A model generated the notes under the pieces. It was not told where the DNA came from. It did not search any database and was given only the letters and a program-made list of their open reading frames with translations. This document shows, piece by piece, positions 35,737-45,359 of a stretch of 64,000 bases of DNA; position 1 is the first letter of the stretch; every line of letters begins with the position of its first letter. This DNA comes from Taklimakanibacter albus (GTDB lineage Bacteria; Pseudomonadota; Alphaproteobacteria; Rhizobiales; Aestuariivirgaceae), in the NCBI RefSeq assembly GCF_016595235.1, contig NZ_JAENHL010000004.1, forward strand, positions 26,233-90,232, read 5' to 3'. The position numbers were made by a program, and so were the translations under genes.

Positions 35737-35815
35737 CCCCTGTAGAAATACAGGGGACTCTGCAGCGGATTATCAGGGGATTAGCAGGGATCTACAGGGA
35801 TTTCCGAATTCCCCT
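35737..35815. repeat. small palindrome and repeated CAGGG units
   Basis: CCCCTGTA and TACAGGGG (35737-35744, 35749-35756) pair around GAAA. They are followed by three CAGGG(G)AT(T/C)T units about 13 bp apart and a final CCCCTG. Origin unknown; no gene fits. Confidence 0.6.
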
Positions 35816-35869
35816 GTTATTCTCGGGGCCGGATGAGGTTGAGATAGCATCGTTAGGCCCAATTGCGCA

Positions 35870-35902
35870 AAAAATCCCCGCTCCACAGGAGCGGGGATTT
35901 TT
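35870..35902. terminator. bidirectional rho-independent terminator
   Basis: A 15-bp perfect stem (arms 35870-35884 and 35888-35902, GC core CCCCGCTCC) with loop ACA ends in A-rich and T-rich tails on both sides. It terminates the aap operon (minus) and the aminopeptidase operon (plus). Confidence 0.9.
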
Positions 35903-35916
35903 GTTTTAAGTCGTCC

Positions 35917-36693
35917 TTAGTGCAGGATCTGGCTGAGGAAGAGCTTGGTGCGCTCGCTCTTCGGGTTGTTGAAGAACTCGACCGGCGAGTTCTGCTCGAT
36001 GATCTGGCCCTGATCCATGAAGATCACGCGGTTGGCGACCTGACGGGCAAAGCCCATTTCGTGGGTGACGCATATCATCGTCATGCCCGATTGCGCCAGA
36101 TCGACCATCACTTCCAAGACTTCCTTGATCATTTCCGGATCGAGCGCCGAGGTCGGCTCATCGAACAGCATGATCTTGGGGTTCATGCACAGCGAGCGGG
36201 CAATCGCCACGCGCTGCTGCTGGCCGCCCGACAATTGGCCCGGATATTTGTTCGCCTGCTCGGGGATCTTCACGCGGGTGAGATATTTCATCGCCGCGGC
36301 TTCGGCATCGGCCTTCGACATCTTGCGCACCCAGATCGGCGCCAGCGTGCAGTTTTCGAGCACGGTCAGATGCGGGAAGAGATTGAAGTGCTGGAACACC
36401 ATGCCGACCTCGCGGCGCACTTCGTCGATGCGCTTGAGATCATTGGTGAGCTCGTTGCCGTCGACGATGATCTGACCCGACTGGTGCTCTTCCAGGCGGT
36501 TGATGCAGCGGATGAGAGTGGACTTGCCGGAGCCCGACGGGCCGCAGATGACGATGCGTTCGCCACGATCAACGGAGAGATTGATGTCCCGCAGCACATG
36601 GAACTCACCATACCACTTGTTGACGCCGAGCAGCTGGATCGCCACCTCGCCGGCTTCGTTCTTTTCCACCCTTTGAGCAGATGCCTGAGCCAT
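35917..36693 (-). CDS. aapP: general L-amino acid ABC transporter, ATPase
   Basis: This 258-residue ATPase has Walker [10 protein letters not shown] (51-59), signature [14 protein letters not shown] and Walker [13 protein letters not shown] with the H-loop THEMGF. It energises uptake of a broad range of amino acids. Start ATG 36693 overlaps the aapM stop by one base (TGATG), with GAGGG upstream; a TTG one codon earlier also fits. It is the last gene of aapJQMP. Confidence 0.93.
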   Translation of the reverse strand: MAQASAQRVEKNEAGEVAIQLLGVNKWYGEFHVLRDINLSVDRGERIVICGPSGSGKSTLIRCINRLEEHQSGQIIVDGNELTNDLKRIDEVRREVGMVFQHFNLFPHLTVLENCTLAPIWVRKMSKADAEAAAMKYLTRVKIPEQANKYPGQLSGGQQQRVAIARSLCMNPKIMLFDEPTSALDPEMIKEVLEVMVDLAQSGMTMICVTHEMGFARQVANRVIFMDQGQIIEQNSPVEFFNNPKSERTKLFLSQILH

Positions 36694-38207
36694 CAAATCC
36701 CTCTTCTTTTATGGCCGGTCGCGAGCCGGCGTTCCATGAATAGCGAATAGCGCGACATGGCGAAACAGAAAACCCAGAACATCAAGGCAGCGACAAAGTA
36801 ACCTGTGGTTCCGGTTTGTGGCGACACCCATTTAGGGTCGCTGAAGCTGGCATTGATGATGCCCAGAAGGTCGAAAAGACCAATGATGAGCACCAGGGTC
36901 GTGTCCTTGAACAGGCTGATGAAGGCGTTGACGATGCCGGGAATGACGATCTTGAGCGCCTGCGGCAGGACGATCAGGTTCATCATCCGCCAATAGGACA
37001 ACCCCAGCGCCTGGGCCGCCTCATACTGTCCCCTGGGAATGGCCTGCAGGCCGCCACGCACTGTTTCCGCCATATAGGCCGCCGAGAACAGCGCCGTACC
37101 GACCAACGCACGCAGCAGTTTGTCGAAATTCGTGCCCTCCGGCAGGAACAGCGGCAGCATGATGCTGGCCATGAACAGCACGGTGATCAGCGGCACGCCG
37201 CGCCAGACCTCGATGAAGACGATCGAGAACAGCCGTACCACCACCATCTTCGAGCGCCGCCCTAAGGCGAGCAGAATGCCCAAGGGAAGTGCCGCGACAA
37301 TGCCGGTGACGGCGACCACGAGCGTCACCAGGAGACCGCCCCATTGCTGGGTCTCGACCTGCACCAGACCGAAATCGGCGGTAACCAGCACGAGCACGGC
37401 GATGATTGCCGAGACCGCCCCGACCCATCCGAGCAGCGCCGAACGTGCGGCGATGTCCCTGGTCGAAGCCCTATGCCCGATCGACAGGACGGCGGCGGCG
37501 GTCAGCAGCAAGAGATTGATTAAGGTGGCGACGGAGATGAATCCGCCAAAGGCGTTTATCTCTGGCATCGAGACGAAGAGGGAGACAAGCCAGATAGCCA
37601 CGGCAATGCCCGCCAGTATAAGCGCGAGCTTGTTGCGTTGTATCCCCTCCTCGATGCCAAAGGCGGCGATCGGAACGACGAGCGCCGAGAACAGCAAAGC
37701 CCCGGTGATGAAGTAGATTGTCGCGCTCGACAGGTTGAGATTTCCGCCGGTCAAGAGCACGAAAGTCATCAACGGATAGACGACCAGCAGGAACAGCGCG
37801 TTCCATTTCTTGTAGGGCAGCGATGGCATGGCCATCGTGGCGAGCGTCACGGCGCCGACGATGAAGCAGATATTCACCCGCCAGCGCTGGTCGAAGGGGT
37901 AAAATCCATAGACGAACTGATGGAACTTGGCCCAGACATAGGGCCAGCAGGCGCCCGAGTTCGGAACGGCGACGCAAGCCTCGCGATCCTCGCCGGTGAA
38001 GACACCGCGGATCAGGGCCCAGTCGATGACGCCCCAGGCGATCCAGATCACGAAACTGGCGCCCAGTATGGTGAGCACTGAATTCATCGGGCTGGAAAAC
38101 AGATTGGTCAGCATCCAGCCGACGGGGCCTGTGGTATTGGGCGGCGCCGGAAGCCGCGGCGCATCTTCGCTGCGGACCCAGCCCTGCGGTGATGGAACGT
38201 CGGTCAT
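36693..38207 (-). CDS. aapM: general L-amino acid ABC transporter, permease with enlarged N-terminal half
   Basis: This 504-residue permease has a C-terminal binding-protein-dependent transport domain (about residues 290-490) including the EAA loop ([30 protein letters not shown]). Usual AapM proteins have about 385 residues. Here about 120 extra residues with several more membrane helices lie between the N-terminal helices and the permease core (about 110-280). Otherwise the gene order and overlaps are normal: it starts 3 bp after the aapQ stop and overlaps aapP. Confidence 0.9.
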   Translation of the reverse strand: MTDVPSPQGWVRSEDAPRLPAPPNTTGPVGWMLTNLFSSPMNSVLTILGASFVIWIAWGVIDWALIRGVFTGEDREACVAVPNSGACWPYVWAKFHQFVYGFYPFDQRWRVNICFIVGAVTLATMAMPSLPYKKWNALFLLVVYPLMTFVLLTGGNLNLSSATIYFITGALLFSALVVPIAAFGIEEGIQRNKLALILAGIAVAIWLVSLFVSMPEINAFGGFISVATLINLLLLTAAAVLSIGHRASTRDIAARSALLGWVGAVSAIIAVLVLVTADFGLVQVETQQWGGLLVTLVVAVTGIVAALPLGILLALGRRSKMVVVRLFSIVFIEVWRGVPLITVLFMASIMLPLFLPEGTNFDKLLRALVGTALFSAAYMAETVRGGLQAIPRGQYEAAQALGLSYWRMMNLIVLPQALKIVIPGIVNAFISLFKDTTLVLIIGLFDLLGIINASFSDPKWVSPQTGTTGYFVAALMFWVFCFAMSRYSLFMERRLATGHKRRGI

Positions 38208-38210
38208 GGC

Positions 38211-39401
38211 CTATCTCTCCACCAGGCGCACGCGCGCATTGTACCAATTCATGAAAGCCGAAGTCACAAGGCTGAGCGAGAGATAGATGAACATCCAGAT
38301 GAGAACGACCTCGACGGCCCGGCCCGACTGATTGTTGACGACACCGCCCATGGCCACGAGATCGGGATAGGCGATGGCGACGGCGAGCGAGGAGTTCTTG
38401 GTCAGATTCAGATACTGGCTGGTCAAGGGCGGGATGATCACTCGGAGCGCTTGCGGGATCACCACCAGCCTGAGGGTCGGTTGTGATCTGAGGCCCAGAG
38501 AATGCGCCGCTTCCGTCTGGCCATGGCTCACCGCCATGATGCCCGCGCGCACGATCTCGGCAATGAAAGATGCGGTGTAGATCGACAGCGCCAGAACGAG
38601 GGCGATGAGTTCCGGCAGGATGGTGAAGCCGCCGACAAAATTGAACCCCTTGAACACGGGATATTCGAAGGTCACTGGCCCGCCGAGAATCAGGAAGGCG
38701 AGGAGCGGCAGGCCGATGATCAAACCCAATCCTGCCCAGAAACTGTGGAACTGCTCGCCGGTGCGTTCCTGACGGCGCTTCGCCCAATGCCCGACGGCCA
38801 AAGCACCGACAACTCCCAAGATGAAGGCGATAACGATATAGCCGCTCCCCTCGCCCCAGATGAATTTCAGGGTTACCAGGCCGCGATTGCTGAGGAACGC
38901 GAGATCAAAGAAGTTGACACTTTCCTTCGGGCCCGGCAGCGGCTTGAGGACGGCTGCGTACCAGAAGAAGATCTGCAGCAGCAGCGGGATATTGCGGATG
39001 AGCTCGACATAGCCGGTAGCGATCTTGGCGATGACCCAGTTCGACGACAACCGCATGATGCCGATGATGAAGCCGATTACGGTGGCGAAGAAGATGCCGA
39101 GAGCGGCGACGATCAGCGTGTTGAGAAAGCCGACCAGAATGGCGCGAAAATAGGTCGAGTCGCGCGTGTACTCGATCGGCCTCTGGATGATATCGAAGCC
39201 GGCGGTGGTCCACAGAAACTGAAACTTATAATCGAATGTCTTGTTGAGTCTCGCCAGATTGACCGCCGTGTTGTGGATGATCTCGTAGCCGAGCCAGAGC
39301 ACCAGCAACAAGAAGATGATCTGCGCGACGCGCGATCTGATCTTCGGATCGTTAAACGCTGAGACGCGTTGCGGACGCGCCTCATCGATGACTGCGGTCA
39401 T
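38211..39401 (-). CDS. aapQ: general L-amino acid ABC transporter, permease
   Basis: This 396-residue integral membrane permease is typical of AapQ in length and sequence: VAQIIFLLLVLWLGYEIIHNT near the start, a core domain with ELIRNIPLLLQIFFWY, and the EAA loop TEAAHSLGLRSQPTLRLVVIPQALRVIIPP. It pairs with AapM in the membrane. The gap to aapJ contains a stem-loop terminator, which should lower permease expression relative to the binding protein. Confidence 0.93.
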   Translation of the reverse strand: MTAVIDEARPQRVSAFNDPKIRSRVAQIIFLLLVLWLGYEIIHNTAVNLARLNKTFDYKFQFLWTTAGFDIIQRPIEYTRDSTYFRAILVGFLNTLIVAALGIFFATVIGFIIGIMRLSSNWVIAKIATGYVELIRNIPLLLQIFFWYAAVLKPLPGPKESVNFFDLAFLSNRGLVTLKFIWGEGSGYIVIAFILGVVGALAVGHWAKRRQERTGEQFHSFWAGLGLIIGLPLLAFLILGGPVTFEYPVFKGFNFVGGFTILPELIALVLALSIYTASFIAEIVRAGIMAVSHGQTEAAHSLGLRSQPTLRLVVIPQALRVIIPPLTSQYLNLTKNSSLAVAIAYPDLVAMGGVVNNQSGRAVEVVLIWMFIYLSLSLVTSAFMNWYNARVRLVER

Positions 39402-39467
39402 CTCTCACCCCTTCCACCCTATCGCAACCGTCACGTTCGAACGTGATCTCGTTGTGCAGAAAAAACA

Positions 39468-39494
39468 GGAAGCCCGGATTTTCTCCGGGCTTCC
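39468..39494 (-). terminator. stem-loop between aapJ and aapQ
   Basis: GGAAGCCCGGA (39468-39478) and TCCGGGCTTCC (39484-39494) pair, 11 bp. On the minus strand the stem is followed by a T-rich run (TGTTTTTT). It is probably a partial terminator that keeps aapJ mRNA more abundant than the rest of the operon. Confidence 0.8.
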
Positions 39495-39503
39495 AAAAAT
39501 CGA

Positions 39504-40523
39504 TCAGCGGATCGGCGGCGCGTATTGCAGGCCACCTTTGCTCCACAGCGCGTTCTTGCCGCGGGCAATCTTGAGCTTGGTGCCCTCGCCCAGATTGCGC
39601 TCGAAGATCTCGCCGTAGTTGCCTACATGCTTGACGATCTGCGCGGCCCAGTCATTGCTGAGAGCGATGCCGACGCCGAAGTCACCCTCCTTGCCCATGA
39701 AGCGCATGACTTCGGGGTTCGTCGAGTTCTTCATCTCATCGACATTCTTCTGCGTGATGCCGAGATCCTCGGCATTGACGAGTGCATAATAGGTCCACTT
39801 CACCACGTTGAACCAGGCATCGTCACCCTGGCGCACAACCGGACCCAGCGGTTCCTTGGAGATGATCTCCGGCAGAATCACATGATCATCCGGCGCGGCG
39901 AGCTTGAGGCGTTCGGCATAGAGGCCGGACTGGTCGGTCGTGTAGACGTCGCAGCGGCCGTCCTGATAGGCCTTCAGCACTTCCTCGTTCTTCTCGAAGG
40001 CCACGACCTGATAGGTCATGTTGTTGGCCTTGAAGTAGTCGGCGAGGTTGAGCTCGGTCGTGGTGCCGGTCTGGGTGCAGACCGATGCGCCGTTCAGGTT
40101 GAGCGCGCTGTTCACGCCCAGCGACTTCTTCACCATGAAGCCCTGGCCGTCATAATAGGTGACGCCCGCGAATTTCAGGCCGAGCGAGGTGTCGCGGCTC
40201 ATCGACCATGTCGTGTTGCGCGACAACACGTCGATTTCACCCGATTGGAGCGCAGTGAAACGTTCCTTGGCGGAAAGCGGTGTAAACTTCACTTTCGTCG
40301 GATCGTTGAAGACCGCCGCGGCGAGAGCCCGGCAGAAATCGACGTCGAAGCCGGTCCAGTTGTTCTGGTCGTCCGGGAAGCCGAAGCCGATGAGGCTCGG
40401 ATTGCTACCGCATTGGATGAAGCCCTTGGCTTTCACGTCGTCGAGCGTTCCGGCGGAAGCCGCCGAGACCGCAGCGACGCTGAGGCCGAGTCCCAATGCC
40501 AATGTCAAAAGCTTGCTTTTCAT
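39504..40523 (-). CDS. aapJ: general L-amino acid ABC transporter, periplasmic binding protein
   Basis: This 339-residue protein has a signal peptide (MKSKLLTLALGLGLSVAAVSAASA). The mature part is a solute-binding protein of the polar amino acid family (GTLDDVKAKGFIQCGSN, TGFDVDFCRALAAAVFNDP, TGTTTELNLADYF). AAGGATC precedes the ATG at 40523, which I choose over longer upstream frames without signal peptides. It is the first gene of aapJQMP. The 185-bp upstream gap carries the promoter but I see no clear operator or riboswitch. Confidence 0.93.
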   Translation of the reverse strand: MKSKLLTLALGLGLSVAAVSAASAGTLDDVKAKGFIQCGSNPSLIGFGFPDDQNNWTGFDVDFCRALAAAVFNDPTKVKFTPLSAKERFTALQSGEIDVLSRNTTWSMSRDTSLGLKFAGVTYYDGQGFMVKKSLGVNSALNLNGASVCTQTGTTTELNLADYFKANNMTYQVVAFEKNEEVLKAYQDGRCDVYTTDQSGLYAERLKLAAPDDHVILPEIISKEPLGPVVRQGDDAWFNVVKWTYYALVNAEDLGITQKNVDEMKNSTNPEVMRFMGKEGDFGVGIALSNDWAAQIVKHVGNYGEIFERNLGEGTKLKIARGKNALWSKGGLQYAPPIR

Positions 40524-40707
40524 TGCTGATCCTTCTCTGAACATGCTGCCGCCCTGAATTTTCGTATCTCTGTGAGGAGATCGCTGAGCCCTTGCCGGGC
40601 CATTGTATATTCTGGAGCGGTCTGCCTGTCCGATTTTGTTACTCCCTCGAGAACGAGGCCTGGGCCCGGTTCCCTTCAAATCAGAGAAGCCGAGAAACGC
40701 GGCTGGG

Positions 40708-41457
40708 TCAAGCGCCTAGGCGTTCATCAAGAAGTATGAGAAGTGAACCGGGATCGGCGACGGTATACGCCGCGGGCTTGGGCGGTCGCCGGATCATCAC
40801 CACCTCCACCCCCTTTATACGCGCCGCCGTCAGCTTGGCGCGCGTTTCCTCACCCCCGGAATTCTTGGTCACCAGATGGGTGACACCATGATCGCCCAAT
40901 AGCTGCAGTTCTGCGTCAAGGCCAAAAGGCGGCCGGGCCAGAAGCACTTGCCAGCCGGCGGCGGGGGGATATCCCATGGGCTCGATCATCCGCGCCACGC
41001 CCGAAATATCAGCCCGCGCCAGAAAAGGCCTGACCTCCTTGCGCCCGATGGTGAGCAGCACCCGGGCGCCCTTGGGCAAGGCCTGCAGCGCAGCATCATT
41101 GTCGGGAACCTCGGTCCAGCGCTCACCGGGTTCGAGCGCCCAGGATGGGCGCTCGAGCCGGATCAAAGGCAAGCGGCAGCGCCGGGCCGCCTCCGTCGCG
41201 TGATGTGATATGACGCCGGCAAAGGGGTGGGTGGCATCGACAAGCGCCTGGAAGTCCCCCTCCTCAAGGTAACGGGCGAGCCCGTCGGGCCCGCCGAAGC
41301 CGCCCTGCCGGGTCTCACCGCGAATCGCCGCCGGAGCACTTGTAATGCCGGCCAGCGAGGTCACCGGCGCATAGCCCGCGTCGCAGAGCAGGCCCGCGAG
41401 ATCGCGCGCTTCCGCCGTTCCGCCCAGAATCAAGACCCTGCCTTTCGCACTCGCCAT
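40708..41457 (-). CDS. cobK: precorrin-6A reductase
   Basis: This 249-residue protein has the CobK/CbiJ start LILGGTAEARDLAGLL, the central DATHPFA motif and LLTIGRKEVRPF, then the KNSGGEETRAK NADPH-region motif. It reduces precorrin-6A in the aerobic cobalamin pathway. The gene is divergent from cobA with only 42 bp between starts, so they share a promoter region. Confidence 0.92.
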   Translation of the reverse strand: MASAKGRVLILGGTAEARDLAGLLCDAGYAPVTSLAGITSAPAAIRGETRQGGFGGPDGLARYLEEGDFQALVDATHPFAGVISHHATEAARRCRLPLIRLERPSWALEPGERWTEVPDNDAALQALPKGARVLLTIGRKEVRPFLARADISGVARMIEPMGYPPAAGWQVLLARPPFGLDAELQLLGDHGVTHLVTKNSGGEETRAKLTAARIKGVEVVMIRRPPKPAAYTVADPGSLLILLDERLGA

Positions 41458-41499
41458 AAGCCGATTGTATTATCCGGGAAATCGGGCCAACAACATCCA

Positions 41500-42354
41500 A
41501 TGGACAAACAATCGAACAGCACGGCCGACGGCGCTGCCCTTTCGGGTTTCGCGCGCCTCGATGCCGAGCCCTTTCCGATCTTCGAACCGGGCTGGGTCTG
41601 GCTGGTCGGCGCCGGCCCCGGCGCCCCGGGCCTCATGTCACTTCTGTGTTATCACGCGCTGCAATCGAGCGATGTCGTCGTCTATGACGCGCTCGTCAAT
41701 CCCGGCATCCTGAAATGGGTCCGGCCCGGAACAGAGCTCGAATATGCCGGTAAACGCGGCGGCAAGCCCTCGGCCCAGCAGCGCGACATTTCCGTGCGTC
41801 TCATCGAGCTGGCCCAGGCCGGCAAGCGGGTCCTACGCCTCAAGGGGGGCGATCCCTTCATGTTCGGCCGGGGCGGCGAAGAGTGCCAGCATCTGGTCAA
41901 GGCCAAGATCCCCTTCCGCATCGTGCCGGGCATCACGGCGGGCATAGGCGGGCTGGCCTATGCCGGGCTTCCCGCCACCCATCGCGACACCAACCACTCG
42001 GTGATCTTCCTCACCGGCCATGACGCGTCCGGCAAGATGCCGGCCAATGTGAACTGGCAGGCGGTCGCCACGGCGACACCGGTGATCGTGATGTATATGG
42101 CGGTGAAGAACCTGGACGAAATCGCCGAAGCACTCATCGCCGGCGGCCGCGCGAAGGACGATGCCGTGACGATCATCTCCAATGCGACGCTGCCCCAACA
42201 GGCCGTGGCCCACACAAGGCTCGGCGAGGTACGCGAGTTCCTCAGCCACACCGAGCTGGCCACGCCGGCCATCGTCGTCCTAGGGCCCATCGCCGACTGG
42301 CGCGCCGTCTTCGACTGGTATCAGGGAGCGCTCCGGGAGAATCCCGTTGGCTGA
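41500..42354 (+). CDS. cobA: uroporphyrinogen-III C-methyltransferase
   Basis: This 284-residue SAM-dependent methylase forms precorrin-2. Signature segments are VWLVGAGPGAPGL, VVYDALVNP, LKGGDPFMFGRGGEE and VPGITAG, then YAGLPATHRD. ATG 41500 gives the usual length with a 25-residue leader before the core. It overlaps cobB by 8 bases. No siroheme (CysG) fusion is present, so the protein serves cobalamin chiefly. Confidence 0.92.
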   Translation: MDKQSNSTADGAALSGFARLDAEPFPIFEPGWVWLVGAGPGAPGLMSLLCYHALQSSDVVVYDALVNPGILKWVRPGTELEYAGKRGGKPSAQQRDISVRLIELAQAGKRVLRLKGGDPFMFGRGGEECQHLVKAKIPFRIVPGITAGIGGLAYAGLPATHRDTNHSVIFLTGHDASGKMPANVNWQAVATATPVIVMYMAVKNLDEIAEALIAGGRAKDDAVTIISNATLPQQAVAHTRLGEVREFLSHTELATPAIVVLGPIADWRAVFDWYQGALRENPVG

Positions 42355-43630
42355 CGGGATCGTCATTGCAGCACCTGCCTCCGGCAGCGGCAAGACGCTG
42401 GTGACGCTGGCGCTTCTGCGCGCCCTTACCCGGCAAGGCGTCAAGGTCGCTTCGGCGAAAGTCGGTCCGGATTACATCGATCCGCGCTTCCATGAAGCGG
42501 CGACCGGGCGCGCCTGCTTCAATCTCGACGGCTGGGCGATGAGCCCAACCCTCGCCGCGAGCCTTGCCGCCGAGATCGGATCGGGCGCGTCGCTCACCTT
42601 GGTCGAAGGCGTGATGGGATTGTTCGACGGGCCAGAGACAGGACGCGGCTCGACCGCCGATCTCGCCGAGGATCTGAAATTGCCCATCGTGCTGGTCGTC
42701 GATTGCAGCCACCAGGCCCAATCGATCGCCGCCCTCGTCCACGGCTTTCAGAGTCTGCGCCCTACGCTCGCGGTTCCGGCCGTCATCCTCAATCGCATCG
42801 CCAGCCCCCGCCATGAAGACATATTGCGTCAGGCGCTCGGTAACATGGAGGTTACCGTCCTCGGCGCCGTGCCGCGTGACGGCGGCCTGGTTCTGCCGAG
42901 CCGGCATCTGGGTCTTGTCCAGGCGAGCGAGCATGAGGATCTGAAGAGCTTCCTCGACCGCGCCGCCGACGCCGTCGCGCAGCATATCGACATCGACCGG
43001 CTGCTGAAGCTGGCATGCCCCATCTCCTCGACGCCGCCGCAGAATGTGCTGCCGCCGCTCGGCCAGCATATCGCGATCGCGCGCGATGAGGCTTTCGCCT
43101 TCCTTTACCCGCATCTTCTCACCGGCTGGCGCCGCGCCGGCGCGGAGCTCTCGTTCTTCTCGCCGCTCGCCGATGAAGTGCCATCGGCCCATGCCGATGC
43201 GATCTATCTGCCGGGCGGATATCCGGAGCTGCATGCAGGCCGCCTGGCCGAAGCGGCGACCTTCGTCACGGCCCTGAGGAGCGTCGCCGCGAAGGATCGC
43301 CTGATCTATGGCGAGTGCGGCGGCTATATGGTTCTGGGCCAGGCACTCATCGACGCGGAAGGCGCGGAGCACGCGATGGCTGGTCTTCTGCCGGTCACCA
43401 CGAGCTTTGCCCGGCGCAAATTGCATCTGGGCTATCGCCGCCTCGCCCATGACGGCGCCTTGCCCTTCCCCGCGACGCTCAAGGGTCATGAGTTCCATTA
43501 TTCGACCATCGCGCGCCAGGACGACGCGATACCCCTCTTCCGCGCCGAGGACGCGGCGGGCCGCGATCTGGGCCCGATGGGCCAAAGACGCAACCGGGTG
43601 ATGGGCTCCTATGCCCATGTGATCGCATGA
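42347..43630 (+). CDS. cobB: cobyrinic acid a,c-diamide synthase (hydrogenobyrinate type)
   Basis: This 427-residue amidotransferase has an N-terminal ATPase with P-loop APASGSGKT, PDYIDP and a DGPETGRGS loop, then a triad-type glutaminase with C324 (GECGGYM). TTG 42347 is the start because GGGAG is 7 bases before it; it overlaps cobA, implying coupling. It amidates the a and c side chains of hydrogenobyrinate. Confidence 0.92.
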   Translation: MADGIVIAAPASGSGKTLVTLALLRALTRQGVKVASAKVGPDYIDPRFHEAATGRACFNLDGWAMSPTLAASLAAEIGSGASLTLVEGVMGLFDGPETGRGSTADLAEDLKLPIVLVVDCSHQAQSIAALVHGFQSLRPTLAVPAVILNRIASPRHEDILRQALGNMEVTVLGAVPRDGGLVLPSRHLGLVQASEHEDLKSFLDRAADAVAQHIDIDRLLKLACPISSTPPQNVLPPLGQHIAIARDEAFAFLYPHLLTGWRRAGAELSFFSPLADEVPSAHADAIYLPGGYPELHAGRLAEAATFVTALRSVAAKDRLIYGECGGYMVLGQALIDAEGAEHAMAGLLPVTTSFARRKLHLGYRRLAHDGALPFPATLKGHEFHYSTIARQDDAIPLFRAEDAAGRDLGPMGQRRNRVMGSYAHVIA

Positions 43631-43685
43631 GGGCGCGTATCACAATGCTATTGCGCATGCAGAGGGCAAAGCCTCACCAAGTTTT

Positions 43686-43840
43686 CCCCCTCTCCCGTCC
43701 GCAGGATGGGAGAGGGTGCCCGATAGGGCGGGTGAGGGCTCTTCCTGGGCATGTCGAAATCCGCACTTGCTTAAGGAAAGAGCCCTCATCCGGCCTTCGG
43801 CCACCTTCTCCCATTGCTTCGCAACGGGCGAAGGGGAAAC
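43686..43840. repeat. intergenic inverted-repeat element, Rhizobiales type
   Basis: Between cobB and cobQ. Short hairpin CCCTCTCCC/GGGAGAGGG (43688-43696, 43708-43716) and a longer inverted pair GGGTGAGGGCTCTTCC (43730-43745) with GGAAAGAGCCCTCATCC (43775-43791), followed by GGCCTTCGGCC. Palindromes of this wording are widely scattered in genomes of the order. No gene fits the 250-bp gap. Confidence 0.7.
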
Positions 43841-43879
43841 TGCTCGTTGAGGGGAGCGAGAGAAAGTGGGAGGCGTCCC

Positions 43880-45358
43880 ATGCCTAAATTTCCCGCCAAA
43901 GCGCTCATGCTGATGGGCACCGGCTCCGATGTCGGCAAATCGCTCATCGCCGCCGGCCTGTGCCGGCTCTTCAGCGAGCGCGGCCTGGCGGTCAGGCCGT
44001 TCAAGCCGCAGAACATGTCGAACAATGCCGCGGTCACCGTCGATGGCGGCGAGATCGGCCGCGCCCAGGCGCTGCAGGCGCGCGCTGCCCGCGTCCAGCC
44101 GACCGTCCATATGAACCCGATCCTGCTCAAGCCCGAGACGACCACCGGTGCGCAGGTCATCGTCCAGGGCAAGCGCGCGGTGACGGCAAGCGCCCGCGAG
44201 TTCTTCAGGACGCGCGGCCAGTACATGCCGGCGGTGCTCGACAGCTTCCGGAAGCTCACCCGGGAGGCCGATCTGGTGATCGTCGAAGGTGCAGGCAGTC
44301 CGGCCGAGGTCAATCTGCGCCAGGGCGATCTCGCCAATATGGGCTTCGCCGAAGCGGCCGGTGTGCCGGTCGTCCTCATTGGCGATATCCATCGCGGCGG
44401 CGTCATCGCCTCGCTCGTCGGCACCCAGACGATCCTGCCGGAAGACGACGCCGGGCGGATAAAAGGTTTTCTGATCAATAACTTCCATGGTGATCCTGAT
44501 CTCTTTTCAGAAGGTGTCACCTTCACGGAAGCGCGGACCGGCTGGGCCTGTCTCGGCATCGTGCCGCATTTCGCCGAAGCCCGCCTGCTGCCGGCCGAGG
44601 ATGCGGTGGCTTTGGAAAAGGCGGCTGCGAGCGGCGGCGGCAATTTCCATATCGCGGTGCCGCGCCTGCCCCGCATCGCCAATTTCGATGATCTCGATCC
44701 CTTGAAGCTCGAGCCCGGCGTTACGCTGGAAATCGTCCAGCCCGGCAAGCCCATGCCGCGCAACATCGATCTGGTGATCATCCCCGGCTCCAAATCGACG
44801 ATCGGCGATCTCGCCGCCTTGCGCGCGCAAGGCTGGGATATCGACATCGCCGCGCATCATCGCCAGGGCGGCGCCGTGCTGGGTGTCTGTGGCGGCTATC
44901 AGATGCTCGGCCGCATGATTCACGATCCGCAAGGCCTCGAAGGGCCGGCGGGCTCCTCGGCCGGCCTGGGCCTGCTCGATGTCGAAACCACGCTGCTGCC
45001 CGACAAGACGCTGACCCGCGTCACGGCGCGTCATGCGGCGAGCGGTCTCGACGTCACCGGCTATGAGATCCATCTCGGCACCACGCAGGGGCCGGATGGC
45101 GCGCGGCCTTTCACCTTCATCGACACTGCGCCGGACGGCGCCTGCTCTTCCGACGGCCGCGTGATGGGAACTTATATTCACGGCCTCTTCGCGGGCGATG
45201 ATTTTCGTCGCCATTTCCTGTCGCGGCTCGGCGCCGAGACCGGCACGCTGGCTTTCGAGCAGACGGTCGAGACCACCCTCGACAAGCTCGCCCATCACCT
45301 TGCCCGCCATCTCGACATCGAACGCCTGCTCGGCCTCGCCAGCCCGGTGAAGCTCTGA
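43880..45358 (+). CDS. cobQ: cobyric acid synthase
   Basis: This 492-residue enzyme amidates b, d, e and g side chains. It has a P-loop-like [20 protein letters not shown], and a C-terminal glutaminase with C337 ([10 protein letters not shown]) and YIHGLF. ATG 43880 is chosen (GGGAGG upstream). Separated from cobB by an intergenic repeat but likely in the same transcript; cobD follows one base later. Confidence 0.93.
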   Translation: MPKFPAKALMLMGTGSDVGKSLIAAGLCRLFSERGLAVRPFKPQNMSNNAAVTVDGGEIGRAQALQARAARVQPTVHMNPILLKPETTTGAQVIVQGKRAVTASAREFFRTRGQYMPAVLDSFRKLTREADLVIVEGAGSPAEVNLRQGDLANMGFAEAAGVPVVLIGDIHRGGVIASLVGTQTILPEDDAGRIKGFLINNFHGDPDLFSEGVTFTEARTGWACLGIVPHFAEARLLPAEDAVALEKAAASGGGNFHIAVPRLPRIANFDDLDPLKLEPGVTLEIVQPGKPMPRNIDLVIIPGSKSTIGDLAALRAQGWDIDIAAHHRQGGAVLGVCGGYQMLGRMIHDPQGLEGPAGSSAGLGLLDVETTLLPDKTLTRVTARHAASGLDVTGYEIHLGTTQGPDGARPFTFIDTAPDGACSSDGRVMGTYIHGLFAGDDFRRHFLSRLGAETGTLAFEQTVETTLDKLAHHLARHLDIERLLGLASPVKL

Positions 45359-45359
45359 G

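Noticed and set aside
35737..35815. CRISPR-like array
   Set aside because: Units are about 5-10 bp and irregular, with no uniform repeat-spacer length and no cas genes.
40524..40707. Cobalamin or amino acid riboswitch upstream of aapJ or in the cob cluster
   Set aside because: No B12-box-like sequence or conserved aptamer core found in this gap, in the cobK/cobA gap, or upstream of the DUF1636 gene.
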